This document shows, one piece after another, positions 1 through 8,378 of a stretch of 53,080 bases of DNA (positions within the stretch are counted from its first letter, which is position 1; the number at the start of each line of letters is the position of its first letter). Origin of the DNA: Bacteroidota bacterium (GTDB lineage: Bacteria > Bacteroidota > Bacteroidia > JABEUT01); the NCBI GenBank assembly GCA_013285805.1, contig JABDGY010000011.1, positions 1 to 53,080 of the forward strand, written 5' to 3'. The position numbers were made by a program, and so were the translations under genes. The notes under the pieces were generated by a model, which did not search any database, had not been told where the DNA came from, and saw only the letters and a list, made by a program, of their open reading frames with translations.

Positions 1-1
1 T

Positions 2-397
2 GTTATGTTCGGTAACCCTGAAACAACCACCGGTGGTAACGCGCTTAAATTTTATGCTTCAGTACGTCTCGATATCCGCCGCATAGGTCAGATAAAAGAT
101 GGCGAAACCGTAATAGGTAACCGCACCCGTGTAAAAGTGGTGAAGAACAAAGTATGCCCTCCATTCGGGTTGGCAGAGTTTGATATTCTTTACGGAGAGG
201 GCATTTCAAAAGTGGGCGAGATAGTTGACCTTGGCGCTGAAAAGAACGTGATTAAGAAAAGCGGCGCATGGTTCAGCTATGGCGAAACACGCCTTGGCCA
301 GGGTAGGGATGCTGTGAAACAAATATTCATGGACAACCCTGAGTTATCGGATGAGATAGAATTTAAAATAAAAGAAGCCCTCGCACAAAAGGCATGA
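2..397 (+). CDS. recA: RecA recombinase, C-terminal part (5' end outside window)
   Basis: This is the C-terminal third of RecA, the ATP-dependent DNA strand-exchange protein of recombinational repair and SOS induction, acting in the cytoplasm. The frame is open from the window edge, so the gene is partial. The visible part starts with the [19 protein letters not shown] block (DNA-binding loop L2 and its flank), continues through RLDIRR and the C-terminal domain segment [12 protein letters not shown], and ends with a short [10 protein letters not shown] tail. The stop overlaps the start of the next gene as ATGA, which suggests translational coupling with the TPR lipoprotein. No frameshift is seen. 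Identification is near certain because this block is almost invariant in RecA. Confidence 0.97.
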   Translation, partial: VMFGNPETTTGGNALKFYASVRLDIRRIGQIKDGETVIGNRTRVKVVKNKVCPPFGLAEFDILYGEGISKVGEIVDLGAEKNVIKKSGAWFSYGETRLGQGRDAVKQIFMDNPELSDEIEFKIKEALAQKA

Positions 398-1446
398 GTA
401 CAGCCTCACGTATTTTTTCTATCGGCCTTGCAGGAATATTACTTTTTGCAGGATGCCATAACAAAGCAACAAAACAGGTACAACAGCAGCATGGTAAAGA
501 CACTACCAAGGCTGCTGTTGATACTATTTCCCCCAGGATAGCCGCACTCACCTCGCGCATAGCAGGGAATATAAGAGATGCGGATGCATATTGGCAAAGG
601 GGTAAGCTTGAAGTATTACAGAGAAATGCTAACGCGGCGTTAGGCGATTTTACACAGGCAATAAATATAGATAGTACCAAAGATACCTATTACTATAACC
701 GTGCCGATGTGTACTTTACCGCCGGCCGCACCCGCGATTCTAAAAATGATTTTGAAAAATGCATAAGCCTTAACCCACGTAATACGGATGCCTTATTAAA
801 ACTGGGTGAGATATATTTTTATGTAAGGAAGTATAAGGAATCAATTGATTTGATAGACAGGGCACTGAAGGTGAACCGCTACCTTGCCAAGGGTTATTTT
901 ATGAAGGGGATGATTTTCCTGGAAGAGAAAGATACTACTAAGGCATTGTCGAGTATGCAGACTGCGGTGGAGCAGAATACAAGTTATTTTGACGCTTACA
1001 TAGAACTTGGCCTTATATACGCGCATAGGTTCAACCCGCACGCCATTGATTATTATAATGCGGCCCTTAATATTAACCCGCATAGCATTGAACCTTATTA
1101 CGACAAAGGCATATTTTACCAATCGGTAAAAGATTTCGATAAGGCAATAGAATGTTATAACCAGCTTTTACAGATTGATTCTACCTACAAGTTCGCGCTA
1201 TATAATATAGGGTTTATTCATTTCTATAAAGGCGATGATTATAAGGTTGCTCTCAATTATTTTAATAAAGCCATTATAAGCGATTCTTCTTATACAATGG
1301 CCTACTATGCCCGTGGTAATTGCTACGAGCAGTTAAAGGATTATAAGAATGCCCTGGCAGATTATGACCACGCCATTGCCCAGGATGCAGGGTTTGAAGA
1401 GGCAAAAGAAGCCCGCAACGATTTGAAGGCCAAAATGGGCAAATAG
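394..1446 (+). CDS. TPR-repeat lipoprotein
   Basis: A 350-residue lipoprotein made largely of tetratricopeptide repeats. The N-terminus is a lipoprotein signal with lipobox LFAGC (Cys21), so the mature protein should be lipidated and anchored to the inner or outer membrane. From about residue 65 to the end, 34-residue repeats follow one another with the usual W/Y-G/A-A-P pattern (for example [55 protein letters not shown]). TPR arrays are protein-binding scaffolds and no catalytic domain is visible. The ATG overlaps the recA stop, so it is probably co-transcribed with recA. The partner is unknown. Similar Bacteroidota proteins are annotated only as tetratricopeptide repeat proteins. Confidence 0.86.
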   Translation: MSTASRIFSIGLAGILLFAGCHNKATKQVQQQHGKDTTKAAVDTISPRIAALTSRIAGNIRDADAYWQRGKLEVLQRNANAALGDFTQAINIDSTKDTYYYNRADVYFTAGRTRDSKNDFEKCISLNPRNTDALLKLGEIYFYVRKYKESIDLIDRALKVNRYLAKGYFMKGMIFLEEKDTTKALSSMQTAVEQNTSYFDAYIELGLIYAHRFNPHAIDYYNAALNINPHSIEPYYDKGIFYQSVKDFDKAIECYNQLLQIDSTYKFALYNIGFIHFYKGDDYKVALNYFNKAIISDSSYTMAYYARGNCYEQLKDYKNALADYDHAIAQDAGFEEAKEARNDLKAKMGK

Positions 1447-1492
1447 CCGTAGTGCGAATCTCCTTATATTTACCACCTATAAAATTGTAGCT

Positions 1493-2104
1493 ATGAAAAT
1501 AATCTGCATTGGCCGCAACTATGCCGAACATGCTAAGGAGATGAAGGCCGAAACTCCGACTGAGCCAGTTTTCTTTATGAAACCTGATACAGCGCTTATC
1601 AGCGATAATGACCCGTTCTTCTTTCCGAAGTTCTCGAATGAGGTGCATTATGAAACCGAGATTGTGTTGCGCATAAATAAAAATGGCAAGAATATCCAGA
1701 AGCAATTCGCTTCGCGTTACTTTGAACAAATATCGGTAGGTATAGATTTTACAGCCCGTGATTTGCAGGCGCAGTGCAAGGCTAAAGGCTTACCCTGGGA
1801 AAAAGCAAAATCGTTTGATGGTTCGGGTGTTATTGGTACAATGGTATCGAAGGAGAAATACAAAGACATTAATAACCTGAATTTCCATTTGGATATAAAT
1901 GGTAAAACCGTACAAAAGGGCAATACTAAAGAATTGATATTCTCGTATGAAACCATTATAGAATATGTTTCGGGTTTTGTTACGCTGCGCACCGGCGATT
2001 TAATTTATACGGGTACGCCTGTAGGTGTTGGTCCCGTTAAAGTAGGTGATAGGCTGCAAGCTTATATAGAAGATGAAAAACTATTGGATTTTGAAGTAAA
2101 ATGA
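1493..2104 (+). CDS. Fumarylacetoacetate hydrolase family protein
   Basis: A 203-residue single-domain FAH-fold protein, the usual length for the short FAHD1-like group. The family hydrolyses or decarboxylates acylpyruvates and related 2-oxo acids using a divalent metal. Visible family marks are IGRNYAEHAKEM near the N-terminus, the metal-site segment HYETEIVLRI, GIDFTARDLQ, the lysine-rich loop PWEKAKSFDGSG, and the C-terminal IYTGTPVGVGPVKVGD. Substrate cannot be told from sequence; oxaloacetate or acylpyruvate are the usual ones. The stop overlaps the next start (ATGA), so it forms a tight pair with the saccharopine-dehydrogenase-like gene, which hints at a shared amino-acid or 2-oxo-acid catabolic role. 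The spacing from the previous gene is 46 bp. Confidence 0.92.
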   Translation: MKIICIGRNYAEHAKEMKAETPTEPVFFMKPDTALISDNDPFFFPKFSNEVHYETEIVLRINKNGKNIQKQFASRYFEQISVGIDFTARDLQAQCKAKGLPWEKAKSFDGSGVIGTMVSKEKYKDINNLNFHLDINGKTVQKGNTKELIFSYETIIEYVSGFVTLRTGDLIYTGTPVGVGPVKVGDRLQAYIEDEKLLDFEVK

Positions 2105-3429
2105 AAAAAGTGCTCATCCTAGGGGCGGGGCGTTCATCCTCCTCCCTTATTCTATATTTACTTAAAGCCGCTGCAGAGTACGACTACGAAATTACCGTTG
2201 CCGATGCATCTGTTGAGCTTGTAAAGCAGAAGATTCAGAACTACGGCCGTTCACGGGCCGAATCGTTTGATATAAGTGATATAACCCGAACGATTGATGA
2301 AATTAAAAGAGCCGACCTCGTAATATCTATGCTTCCGGCCACATTGCATCCGCAGATAGCAAAGCTTTGTGTAGAGAATGGTAAATCTATGGTTACCGCA
2401 TCGTATGTGTCGCCCGATATGAAAGTGCTTGAGGCAGATGCGAAGAAAGCGGGCATTATATTAATGAATGAATGTGGCCTTGACCCGGGTATTGACCATG
2501 CATCGGCTATGAAAATAATAGATGAGATTAAGGAGAAGGGCGGGAAACTGCTCAGCTTTAAATCATATACAGGCGGACTTGTAGCGCCGGAATCGAACGA
2601 TAACCCTTGGGGATATAAGTTTACATGGAACCCAAGGAATGTGGTGCTGGCAGGGCAAGGGACAGCCAAGTATATTGAGAATGGAAAGGATGCCTATATA
2701 CCTTACCACAAGCTTTTCAGCCGCATTGAGAAAATGAACATTGAAGGCTATGGCGATTTTGAAGGTTATGCCAACCGCGATTCCTTAAGTTACCGTTCGG
2801 GTTATGGCATTGATAATATACCAACACTTGTACGCGGCACCTTACGTATGCCGGGCTATTGCGCTGCATGGAATGTGTTTGTGCAACTCGGTATGACAGA
2901 CGATACATACTATGTAACCGGTTCTGATAAAATGACCTGGGCCGATTTTACAGAATCGTTTATACCGGCAGGAAAGGGCGATGCAAAACAACGTCTTGCA
3001 GAATATACAGGCATTTCAGCAAAAGGCGAAGAGATGGCAAAACTGGAATGGCTCGGTATTTTCGATAAGAAACCAATTATCATGAAAGATGGTACCCCTG
3101 CGCAAATATTACAAGCATTATTGGAAGAAAAATGGAAGCTGAAGGACGGAGATATTGATATGATAGTAATGCAGCACCAGTTTGAATATGAGGTTAAGGG
3201 CAAGAAGCAAAGGCTTTATTCTTCACTTGTCGTGAAGGGCGACGATGCTATACATACTGCCATGGCAAAGACCGTCGGGCTGCCATTGGGTATAGTGACC
3301 AAATTAATTCTGAATGGCAAGATTAATTTGAAAGGGGTTTGCATACCAACGGTAAAAGAGATTTACAAACCCCTTTTGAATGAACTTGAAACACTAGCTG
3401 TCAGGTTTGAGGAAAAAATTATAGGTTGA
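2101..3429 (+). CDS. Saccharopine dehydrogenase-like (LYS9-type) oxidoreductase
   Basis: A 442-residue protein of the saccharopine reductase/LYS9 family, NAD(P)-dependent enzymes that handle saccharopine and 2-aminoadipate semialdehyde in lysine metabolism. The N-terminal Rossmann motif is LILGAGRSSSSL (GxGxxS). The middle carries the family block NECGLDPGIDHASAMKIID, and the C-terminal domain contains SSLVVKGDDAIHTAMAKTVG followed by PLGIVTKLILNGKI. Length fits the family. It overlaps the upstream FAH gene by 4 bp. In Bacteroidota such proteins are usually named saccharopine dehydrogenase without biochemical proof. A related alternative is carboxynorspermidine dehydrogenase, but the GLDPGIDH block fits LYS9 better. 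Confidence 0.9.
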   Translation: MKKVLILGAGRSSSSLILYLLKAAAEYDYEITVADASVELVKQKIQNYGRSRAESFDISDITRTIDEIKRADLVISMLPATLHPQIAKLCVENGKSMVTASYVSPDMKVLEADAKKAGIILMNECGLDPGIDHASAMKIIDEIKEKGGKLLSFKSYTGGLVAPESNDNPWGYKFTWNPRNVVLAGQGTAKYIENGKDAYIPYHKLFSRIEKMNIEGYGDFEGYANRDSLSYRSGYGIDNIPTLVRGTLRMPGYCAAWNVFVQLGMTDDTYYVTGSDKMTWADFTESFIPAGKGDAKQRLAEYTGISAKGEEMAKLEWLGIFDKKPIIMKDGTPAQILQALLEEKWKLKDGDIDMIVMQHQFEYEVKGKKQRLYSSLVVKGDDAIHTAMAKTVGLPLGIVTKLILNGKINLKGVCIPTVKEIYKPLLNELETLAVRFEEKIIG

Positions 3430-3455
3430 TTTACAATAAGCTTCCTCCAGTAGTT

Positions 3456-3890
3456 CTATTCAGGTTGGCCCTTACCCGTGTTTATTAAATTAACAAGGCT
3501 TTTGGTAATATGTCCGGTCCAGCCAACCTCGCAATCGTTATAACATTCTACGCCGGGAACTAAACCAATGTGGGTAAAATCAATTTCAGAAGTATTGCCT
3601 TTGCCTGAGATTTCAAATACCACCTCAGTTCCGTTCCACTCCTTTTTTGCTTTAATCCAATCGAGGTTGCAATCGGTTACATTCCATACAACTTTTTTAC
3701 CCGGTACCAGTTCACTTATCTGAAAGTCGACAAAGGTTTTGCCAAAGTCAACTGTGAATTTATCGTTGAGTTTTTCCGATTTGCCTTTAACTTTCTTTGC
3801 CCACCATTTATCTACCTGGTTTATTTTCTCCAGGGCTTCTTCCGCCGAAGCATTTACCTTTATTGCAAGGTGAAAATCTTTTGTTTTCAT
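3456..3890 (-). CDS. SRPBCC/AHSA1-like ligand-binding protein
   Basis: A 144-residue START-like protein of the SRPBCC superfamily. It begins with the typical strand DFHLAIKVNASAEEALEKI and contains WWAKKVKGKSE, VVWNVTDCNLDWIK, and a C-terminal amphipathic helix HITKSLVNLINTGKG. These small alpha/beta grip proteins bind hydrophobic ligands in a cavity; no ligand can be named. It is the last gene of a three-gene minus-strand operon and overlaps the ArsR gene upstream by ATGA. Pairing of ArsR regulators with AHSA1-like proteins is common and usually taken as an autoregulated stress or xenobiotic module, but function is unproved. Confidence 0.88.
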   Translation of the reverse strand: MKTKDFHLAIKVNASAEEALEKINQVDKWWAKKVKGKSEKLNDKFTVDFGKTFVDFQISELVPGKKVVWNVTDCNLDWIKAKKEWNGTEVVFEISGKGNTSEIDFTHIGLVPGVECYNDCEVGWTGHITKSLVNLINTGKGQPE

Positions 3891-4207
3891 TTTGATTTAT
3901 TATTTAAAAGAGTTTCCAGTTTTTTCAATTTACTATCCCAGAACTTATCAAAGAAGTTAATGAAATCTTCTACTTCATTAAATCCATCTTGTTTTAGGGT
4001 ACAGTAGCGTTCCCTGCCGATATCTTTAATAGAAATGAAGCCCGCGTTATACATAATTTTTATGTGTTTTGAAACTGCGGGCCTGCTCATATCAAAATTT
4101 TCGGCAAGCGAATTTATGGTCATGCTGTCTTTTGAAAGCATAAGCAACATTTGCCTGCGGCTGGGGTCTGCTATTACCTGGAATGCGTCAAGGGTTCTGG
4201 CTGTCAT
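3887..4207 (-). CDS. ArsR/SmtB-family transcriptional regulator
   Basis: A 106-residue winged-helix repressor. It opens with the classic ArsR line AFQVIADPSRRQMLLMLSK, then the recognition helix segment LAENFDMSRPAVSKHIKIM and the wing GRERYCTLKQDGF. No cysteine pair that would form an ArsR or SmtB metal site is present, so it belongs to the non-metal group that accompanies SRPBCC genes. Both its ends overlap neighbours by 4 bp (ATGA), so it is translated as the middle cistron of the SRPBCC-ArsR-SRPBCC operon. It is the obvious candidate to bind the two palindromes upstream of the operon (5058-5101). Confidence 0.94.
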   Translation of the reverse strand: MTARTLDAFQVIADPSRRQMLLMLSKDSMTINSLAENFDMSRPAVSKHIKIMYNAGFISIKDIGRERYCTLKQDGFNEVEDFINFFDKFWDSKLKKLETLLNNKSK

Positions 4208-5052
4208 TGTTTGTGTGCATTTATATGTTCCTGGAAGCGCTTGAGGCAGGTGCTCCAGCCGCTGCTGTGCGTAAATACATCATCCAGAACTGTAAATCCG
4301 GTATGCTGTACTTGCAGGTCGGTGCCGTTATCTTTCGGAGTAAGTGTCCACACAACAGTAGAATTAAAAGACCTGCTCTTGTCTTTCATGTCGCCACCCC
4401 ACGAATAGGCGAGACGGGTGTAAGGCGTTACTTCCAATACTTCACAACGGGTGGTGCCATCGTAAGGACTTTTGTTTTGGACTGCATGTGTGAAACAGAA
4501 CTTGTGGCCTACTACCGGTTTGAAATCGTTTTTCATTATCCATTGTTCAATGAGCTCGGGCTTTGTAAGATATTCCCACACTTCTTGCGGCGATTGCTTA
4601 AAGTGTACGGTACGTTTGACTTCTTTTTTCGTAAGGAACTCCTCAATTTTCGCAATGTTATCGCCCCAGCCTTTATTCATCATAGTAAATGCTGTTTCCT
4701 GTTCCTCTTTAAAGCCGCTATGTTCAAGATGCAGTTCGGTGCCATTGGCTGTGGGGTTCAGTATCCACGTAACAACAGAGTCTAATGTAAACGTAACTCC
4801 ATCGCCGGGGCCTCCTTTCCACGAGTAGACAAGTTTTTTGTTGGGTACTATTTCAAGTACCTTACAATAAATAACCCCATTGAACCCGAATTGGGGCATT
4901 GGCCTTGTCGTAAAATTGAATTCGTACCCGACCTCAGGCTTGAAATCGGTGGGCATAAGCCATTGGGCCATAAGACTGGGAACGGTTAAATAAGCCCAGA
5001 CTGCCTCGGGGGCGTGGGAATAACGGTAGGTGTGTTTAATGCTTTTTGTCAT
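4204..5052 (-). CDS. Tandem SRPBCC/AHSA1 two-domain protein
   Basis: A 282-residue protein made of two SRPBCC domains in tandem, roughly residues 1-140 and 145-282. Each half repeats the same landmarks: HTYRYSHAPEAVWAYLTVPS / VHFKQSPQEVWEYLTKPEL, then MAQWLMPTDFKPEVGYEF / IEQWIMKNDFKPVVGHKF, then LVYSWKGGPGDG / LAYSWGGDMKDK. This is an internal duplication inside one gene, whereas most relatives are single-domain. It is the first gene of the operon with ArsR and a further SRPBCC gene. The start codon lies only about 16 nt downstream of the predicted transcription start, inside the operator region. Ligand and activity are unknown. Confidence 0.91.
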   Translation of the reverse strand: MTKSIKHTYRYSHAPEAVWAYLTVPSLMAQWLMPTDFKPEVGYEFNFTTRPMPQFGFNGVIYCKVLEIVPNKKLVYSWKGGPGDGVTFTLDSVVTWILNPTANGTELHLEHSGFKEEQETAFTMMNKGWGDNIAKIEEFLTKKEVKRTVHFKQSPQEVWEYLTKPELIEQWIMKNDFKPVVGHKFCFTHAVQNKSPYDGTTRCEVLEVTPYTRLAYSWGGDMKDKSRSFNSTVVWTLTPKDNGTDLQVQHTGFTVLDDVFTHSSGWSTCLKRFQEHINAHKQ

Positions 5053-5057
5053 GATAT

Positions 5058-5101
5058 GTAACTTTTAAGTTACGCAAATATATATGTAACTTTTGAGTTA
5101 C
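5058..5101 (-). promoter_or_regulatory. Promoter with two palindromic ArsR-type operators
   Basis: Two copies of nearly the same 16-bp palindrome stand directly upstream of the SRPBCC-ArsR operon: GTAACTTTTAAGTTAC (5058-5073) and GTAACTTTTGAGTTAC (5086-5101), 28 bp centre to centre. Between them, on the minus strand, is a perfect Bacteroidota -7 box TATATTTG (5075-5082). The downstream palindrome would cover the transcription start and the upstream one the spacer and -33 zone, which is the arrangement expected for autorepression by the ArsR protein of the same operon. The palindromes and the -7 match are seen; binding is inferred. Confidence 0.68.
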
Positions 5102-5193
5102 GTATCGTTTTTCTAAACTTTTTTCAAAAATTTAGCATTAGGTGCTCCTAAAAATCATCAAATTTGGGCTGCAAAACCAATACAGACGGGCAA

Positions 5194-5643
5194 ATGATAA
5201 CATGCAGGCGTACCAATTCAGAGGATAAAGATTTCCAGGCACTGGTTAAGGAACTTGATAAGGAATTAGGTGTTATTGATGGAAAGGACCATTCCTTTTA
5301 CGACCAGTACAATAAAATTGATGGTATTAAATATGCAGTTGTTGCTTACGATAATGGTATACCTGTTGGCTGCGGAGCTATTAAAGAATTTTCCCCGCAG
5401 GAGATGGAAGTGAAGCGAATGTATGTACCTACAGAAAGGCGTGGACGGGGGATTGCCACAATAGTATTAATGGAACTTGAAAACTGGGCGAAGGAATTGG
5501 GTTATCGTAAGTGCGTTATGGAAACAGGTAAACGCCAGCCCGATGCGGTTCAGCTTTATACTAAAAATGGCTACGAAGTAATTCCCAATTATGGCCCTTA
5601 TATAGGAGTTGAGAACAGCGTTTGTTTTGAAAAGGCTCTTTAG
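5194..5643 (+). CDS. GNAT-family N-acetyltransferase
   Basis: A 149-residue acetyl-CoA-dependent acyltransferase of the GNAT fold. The acetyl-CoA pyrophosphate loop is clear in VKRMYVPTERRGRGIATIVL (R-x-x-G-x-G/A), followed by the helix LENWAKELGYRKCVMETG and the C-terminal QLYTKNGYEVIPNYGPY. Substrate cannot be predicted. I use the ATG at 5194 because it gives the usual GNAT N-terminus MITCRRTNSEDKDF; an upstream in-frame TTG at 5164 would only add ten unconserved residues. It is transcribed away from the ArsR operon and ends in a 4-bp convergent overlap with the next SRPBCC gene. Confidence 0.91.
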   Translation: MITCRRTNSEDKDFQALVKELDKELGVIDGKDHSFYDQYNKIDGIKYAVVAYDNGIPVGCGAIKEFSPQEMEVKRMYVPTERRGRGIATIVLMELENWAKELGYRKCVMETGKRQPDAVQLYTKNGYEVIPNYGPYIGVENSVCFEKAL

Positions 5644-6098
5644 TTGCCTTCTTCTGCAATTTTCTTAATCAGTACCAGAATAGGGTTCCAACCTTCGCCT
5701 TTGTTATACGTATCTTTATACCTCTTTTCTCCTTCGGCAGCACCTTCAAAGCCATCCTGAATTACTGTAAGCTTGGTTTGTTTTCCCTCTTCACGTAATT
5801 CATAAGTAACCTTCAGGTGATTTTCGGGTGTATGCGGGTAAGTTGCAAAGGCATCTATTACTGAATATTTCAACAGGGTAGGGGTCTTTATCTCTATTAC
5901 ATTCCCTGCCACAAAAACAACATCTTTGCCTTCGTGGTGGCCTCTCCATAATAGTGGGCTACCCACTTTCCAGTCGCTAATGGTTTCGCAACCAAACATG
6001 TATTTTTTTGTCTGTGCAGGGTTAACCAACGCATCCCATACCTTATTGGCGGGGGCATCTATTATTATTTCGTTTGTTACTTTCAGTTTGTCAGCCAT
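5640..6098 (-). CDS. SRPBCC/AHSA1-like protein
   Basis: A 152-residue single SRPBCC domain. The N-terminal strand-helix VTNEIIIDAPANKVWDALVN is diagnostic; later come YMFGCETISDWKVGSPLLWR, the strand LKYSVIDAFATYPHTPENHL and the C-terminal helix GEGWNPILVLIKKIAEE. It is a fourth SRPBCC domain within 2.7 kb but is not part of the ArsR operon, being separated by the GNAT gene. It has its own minus-strand transcription and its stop overlaps the GNAT stop by 4 bp. Ligand unknown. Confidence 0.9.
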   Translation of the reverse strand: MADKLKVTNEIIIDAPANKVWDALVNPAQTKKYMFGCETISDWKVGSPLLWRGHHEGKDVVFVAGNVIEIKTPTLLKYSVIDAFATYPHTPENHLKVTYELREEGKQTKLTVIQDGFEGAAEGEKRYKDTYNKGEGWNPILVLIKKIAEEGN

Positions 6099-6180
6099 AG
6101 GGTGTGTAATTAGAAGCGCAAGTTAAACAGAAATGGAATGTGTTAGTGCAACAGAATTTAGGATTCAAAATCCGTAACAA

Positions 6181-6681
6181 TTAATTCACAATTTCAGCTT
6201 CGAAAATTCTTTGCCAGTCAGCTTTTGCAATCTTCTTTTCCCGGTTAAAGCCCAAAATGGTCATAAGATAGGCAGCCAGTAACATGCCCCAGGGGATAAA
6301 TGCAACAGGATCGAAGCTGTGCTTGGCGAAACCAACAATAGAAACACCTAATGCAGCTATAGCTACTACACTGCACCAGAATGTCATAAATATCATTACA
6401 TAAATGCTTAGCCTCATTTTAACACGGATAACCGTTTCTACAAAATCTGATTCAATGACTCCGTGAATCCTGGGTACAAATGAATTACGGTACTGTATTC
6501 TTCTTCTTATGGTAAAGGAATTGCCTTCAATAGTTCCCTTGTAAGGTTTGGCATAATCGGCATCAGAAATACGAAACCCCAGGAAATTAACTAATGCAAT
6601 ATTATCGGCAAGCCGTTTTTTTACCTCTTCTTCTTTGAGTTTAGTTCTGTATGTAATGCTGTCGAATGGGAGGTATTTCAT
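6181..6681 (-). CDS. Two-helix membrane protein of unknown function
   Basis: A 166-residue protein that I do not recognise. It starts with a soluble N-terminal part (about residues 1-88, with KEEEVKKRLADN and KGTIEGNSFTIRRRI), then has two hydrophobic segments at about 91-118 (IYVMIFMTFWCSVVAIAALG) and 126-145 (FIPWGMLLAAYLMTILGF), and a short charged tail NREKKIAKADWQRIFEAE. This layout suggests a cytoplasmic beta-rich domain on a membrane hairpin. Similar short proteins are common as hypotheticals in Bacteroidota. Coding potential is good, with an ATG start and no competing ORF. It stands alone between an SRPBCC gene and tRNA-Ser. Confidence 0.76.
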   Translation of the reverse strand: MKYLPFDSITYRTKLKEEEVKKRLADNIALVNFLGFRISDADYAKPYKGTIEGNSFTIRRRIQYRNSFVPRIHGVIESDFVETVIRVKMRLSIYVMIFMTFWCSVVAIAALGVSIVGFAKHSFDPVAFIPWGMLLAAYLMTILGFNREKKIAKADWQRIFEAEIVN

Positions 6682-6763
6682 GGTAAATGAATGAATTTAC
6701 GGCTGAAAGTTACTGAAAAATGGCCTTATTAAGCCCATATAGGCTTAGTCTGAAAAACTTTTT

Positions 6764-6771
6764 TACTTTTG
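6764..6771 (+). promoter_or_regulatory. -7 box TACTTTTG upstream of tRNA-Ser
   Basis: TACTTTTG matches the Bacteroidota -7 consensus TAnnTTTG exactly and lies on the strand of tRNA-Ser. The implied leader of about 90 nt before the mature tRNA is longer than usual and holds several AAGTT/ATAAA near-repeats; nothing else is recognised there. Confidence 0.45.
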
Positions 6772-6866
6772 CGTCCCCAAAACAGTAAAAAGTTCTTAAA
6801 GTCCATAAAGTTATAAAGCCGGTACTTTTCATACCCTTTATAAACTTTTAACTTTATAAACTAATT

Positions 6867-6956
<90 letters not shown>

Positions 6957-7165
6957 GGGAATAGCGTGAATGAGAGAGAAGAGTATGAAATTACTGAAAG
7001 AGGAGTAACATTGTGATAATGCCCCTCTTGCTCACTCTGAAACTGACACTTTATCTTTATTTAAGTCTCCCCAAACGAGATAAACGAAGTTAATCCCACT
7101 CCGTAACTAACATGTGAGAGTAGGGGAGAGTACGATGAAAGTGTTAATTTTATAAATCCGATAAA

Positions 7166-7513
7166 ATGAGTGATACAGTAATCTGCCCTAAATGCCATTC
7201 CGATTTAACTTATCCTGATGGCAGCTTGATAATATGTTCTCAATGTTTTCACGAATGGCAACCGGGAGAAGAAAAAGTGGAGCAAGAGGGTGATACAGTT
7301 ACCAAGATAATGGATTCGAACGGCAATGAACTTAAGGATGGTGATTCAGTGGTCATAATTAAAGACCTTCCGGTGAAAGGTGCCCCAAAACCTTTAAAGG
7401 CGGGAACCAAAGTTAAAAACATACGCCTTACAGATGGCGATCACAACATTGATTGTCGGATTGAAGGCTTTGGGTCCGTGGGACTGAAATCGGAGTTCGT
7501 TAAAAAAGCGTAG
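7166..7513 (+). CDS. yjdM: YjdM/PhnA-family zinc-ribbon protein
   Basis: A 115-residue protein of the YjdM (formerly PhnA) family. The N-terminal zinc ribbon has Cys7-x2-Cys10 (ICPKC) and Cys24-x2-Cys27 (ICSQC). The C-terminal half is the family beta-barrel domain with [20 protein letters not shown] and [20 protein letters not shown]. Length matches the E. coli protein (111 residues). The family was once linked to alkylphosphonate use, but the true role is not established. It stands alone between tRNA-Ser and the carbonic anhydrase gene. Confidence 0.94.
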   Translation: MSDTVICPKCHSDLTYPDGSLIICSQCFHEWQPGEEKVEQEGDTVTKIMDSNGNELKDGDSVVIIKDLPVKGAPKPLKAGTKVKNIRLTDGDHNIDCRIEGFGSVGLKSEFVKKA

Positions 7514-7678
7514 TCAAGCTGCTCTATAATAGCCCATTTAGTAAATTGTTCGAACTTTATCGCTCTTGGGCCTCCAGAAATGGTATGGCGCAAGCAATCT
7601 CCCTCTCCGCCTTCGCCTCGGCAAAGCTTAGGTATGGAGGACATAGTCTGCAAAAAACCTTTAAAAGTAAAGAACCCT

Positions 7679-7686
7679 TATATTTG
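7679..7686 (+). promoter_or_regulatory. -7 box TATATTTG for carbonic anhydrase
   Basis: A perfect TAnnTTTG match 36 bp before the carbonic anhydrase ATG, giving a leader of about 30 nt. No good -33 element is seen at the expected distance. Confidence 0.52.
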
Positions 7687-7722
7687 TACTGTTTTTAACC
7701 CCATTTTTAAACGATAGATGCT

Positions 7723-8265
7723 ATGAACCGACTTATACCTGTAAGAAGTAAAGAAGAAATACCGGCGCAATACCGCGATACCCCAATAGGATTGCTACTG
7801 GAGTATCATAATTTAGACAGGCCATTTGAAACATACCAGAACGCTAAATTGCTGGTAGGCATGTGTATGGATAACCGCAAACACCTGCATATGCCCGATA
7901 ACTTTTCGTTTATTATACGTACAGGAGGGGCAAACCTGAGGTACAGCGAGTTTAATGTGTCTTTTGCCATATCAATAGGCAATGTGGGCCATATTGCCCT
8001 TATAGGCCATAACCATTGCGGAATGGTAAACCTTGTATCAAAGAAGAAAGAATTTATAAGCGGCCTTATTGATAAAGCAGGCTGGGAAAATGAACTTGCC
8101 GTTGACCAGTTTATGAACTTTGCACCTATGTTCGAAATAAGCAATGCAATTGATTTTACGCTTAGCGAGGTTAAGCGCCTGAGGTTGCGTTATCCCAAGA
8201 TACAGATAGCCCCGATGCACTATTTGGTGGAAGACAATAAGCTTTACCTCATTAAAGAGGATTAA
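7723..8265 (+). CDS. Beta-class carbonic anhydrase
   Basis: A 180-residue beta-carbonic anhydrase, which interconverts CO2 and bicarbonate in the cytoplasm. The zinc ligands are readable as Cys48 in the GMCMDNR motif and His96 and Cys99 in IGHNHCGM; Asp50 and Arg52 form the conserved Asp-Arg dyad. RTGGANLR corresponds to the usual R-x-A-G-A/G-N segment. Length is in the range of the short cab-type enzymes. It has its own promoter-like box and is likely monocistronic. Carboxysome parts are absent, so a role in general bicarbonate supply is most likely. Confidence 0.94.
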   Translation: MNRLIPVRSKEEIPAQYRDTPIGLLLEYHNLDRPFETYQNAKLLVGMCMDNRKHLHMPDNFSFIIRTGGANLRYSEFNVSFAISIGNVGHIALIGHNHCGMVNLVSKKKEFISGLIDKAGWENELAVDQFMNFAPMFEISNAIDFTLSEVKRLRLRYPKIQIAPMHYLVEDNKLYLIKED

Positions 8266-8290
8266 TAGCGGGAAATCATCCTGAAATAAG

Positions 8291-8317
8291 ATGCAAGCTC
8301 TTGCATTGAAGATTTTT
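8291..8317 (+). terminator. Possible weak terminator after carbonic anhydrase
   Basis: The palindrome ATGCAAGCTCTTGCAT (8291-8306) can fold into a 6-bp stem and is followed by a short T run at 8313-8317. The stem is AT-rich and short, so this is a weak call. Confidence 0.35.
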
Positions 8318-8378
8318 AGTGAAAATTATGTTGGGGATTGAATTTTATCTACATTAGCCCCAACCAACTCATCTTAGT

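Noticed and set aside
5164-5193. TTG start for the GNAT protein
   Set aside because: The ten added residues do not look like a GNAT N-terminus and the ATG at 5194 gives the expected one.
6772-6866. Repeated ATAAAG/CTTTATAAAC motifs before tRNA-Ser as a regulatory leader
   Set aside because: The repeats are AT-rich and imperfect and no stable structure or known leader could be supported.
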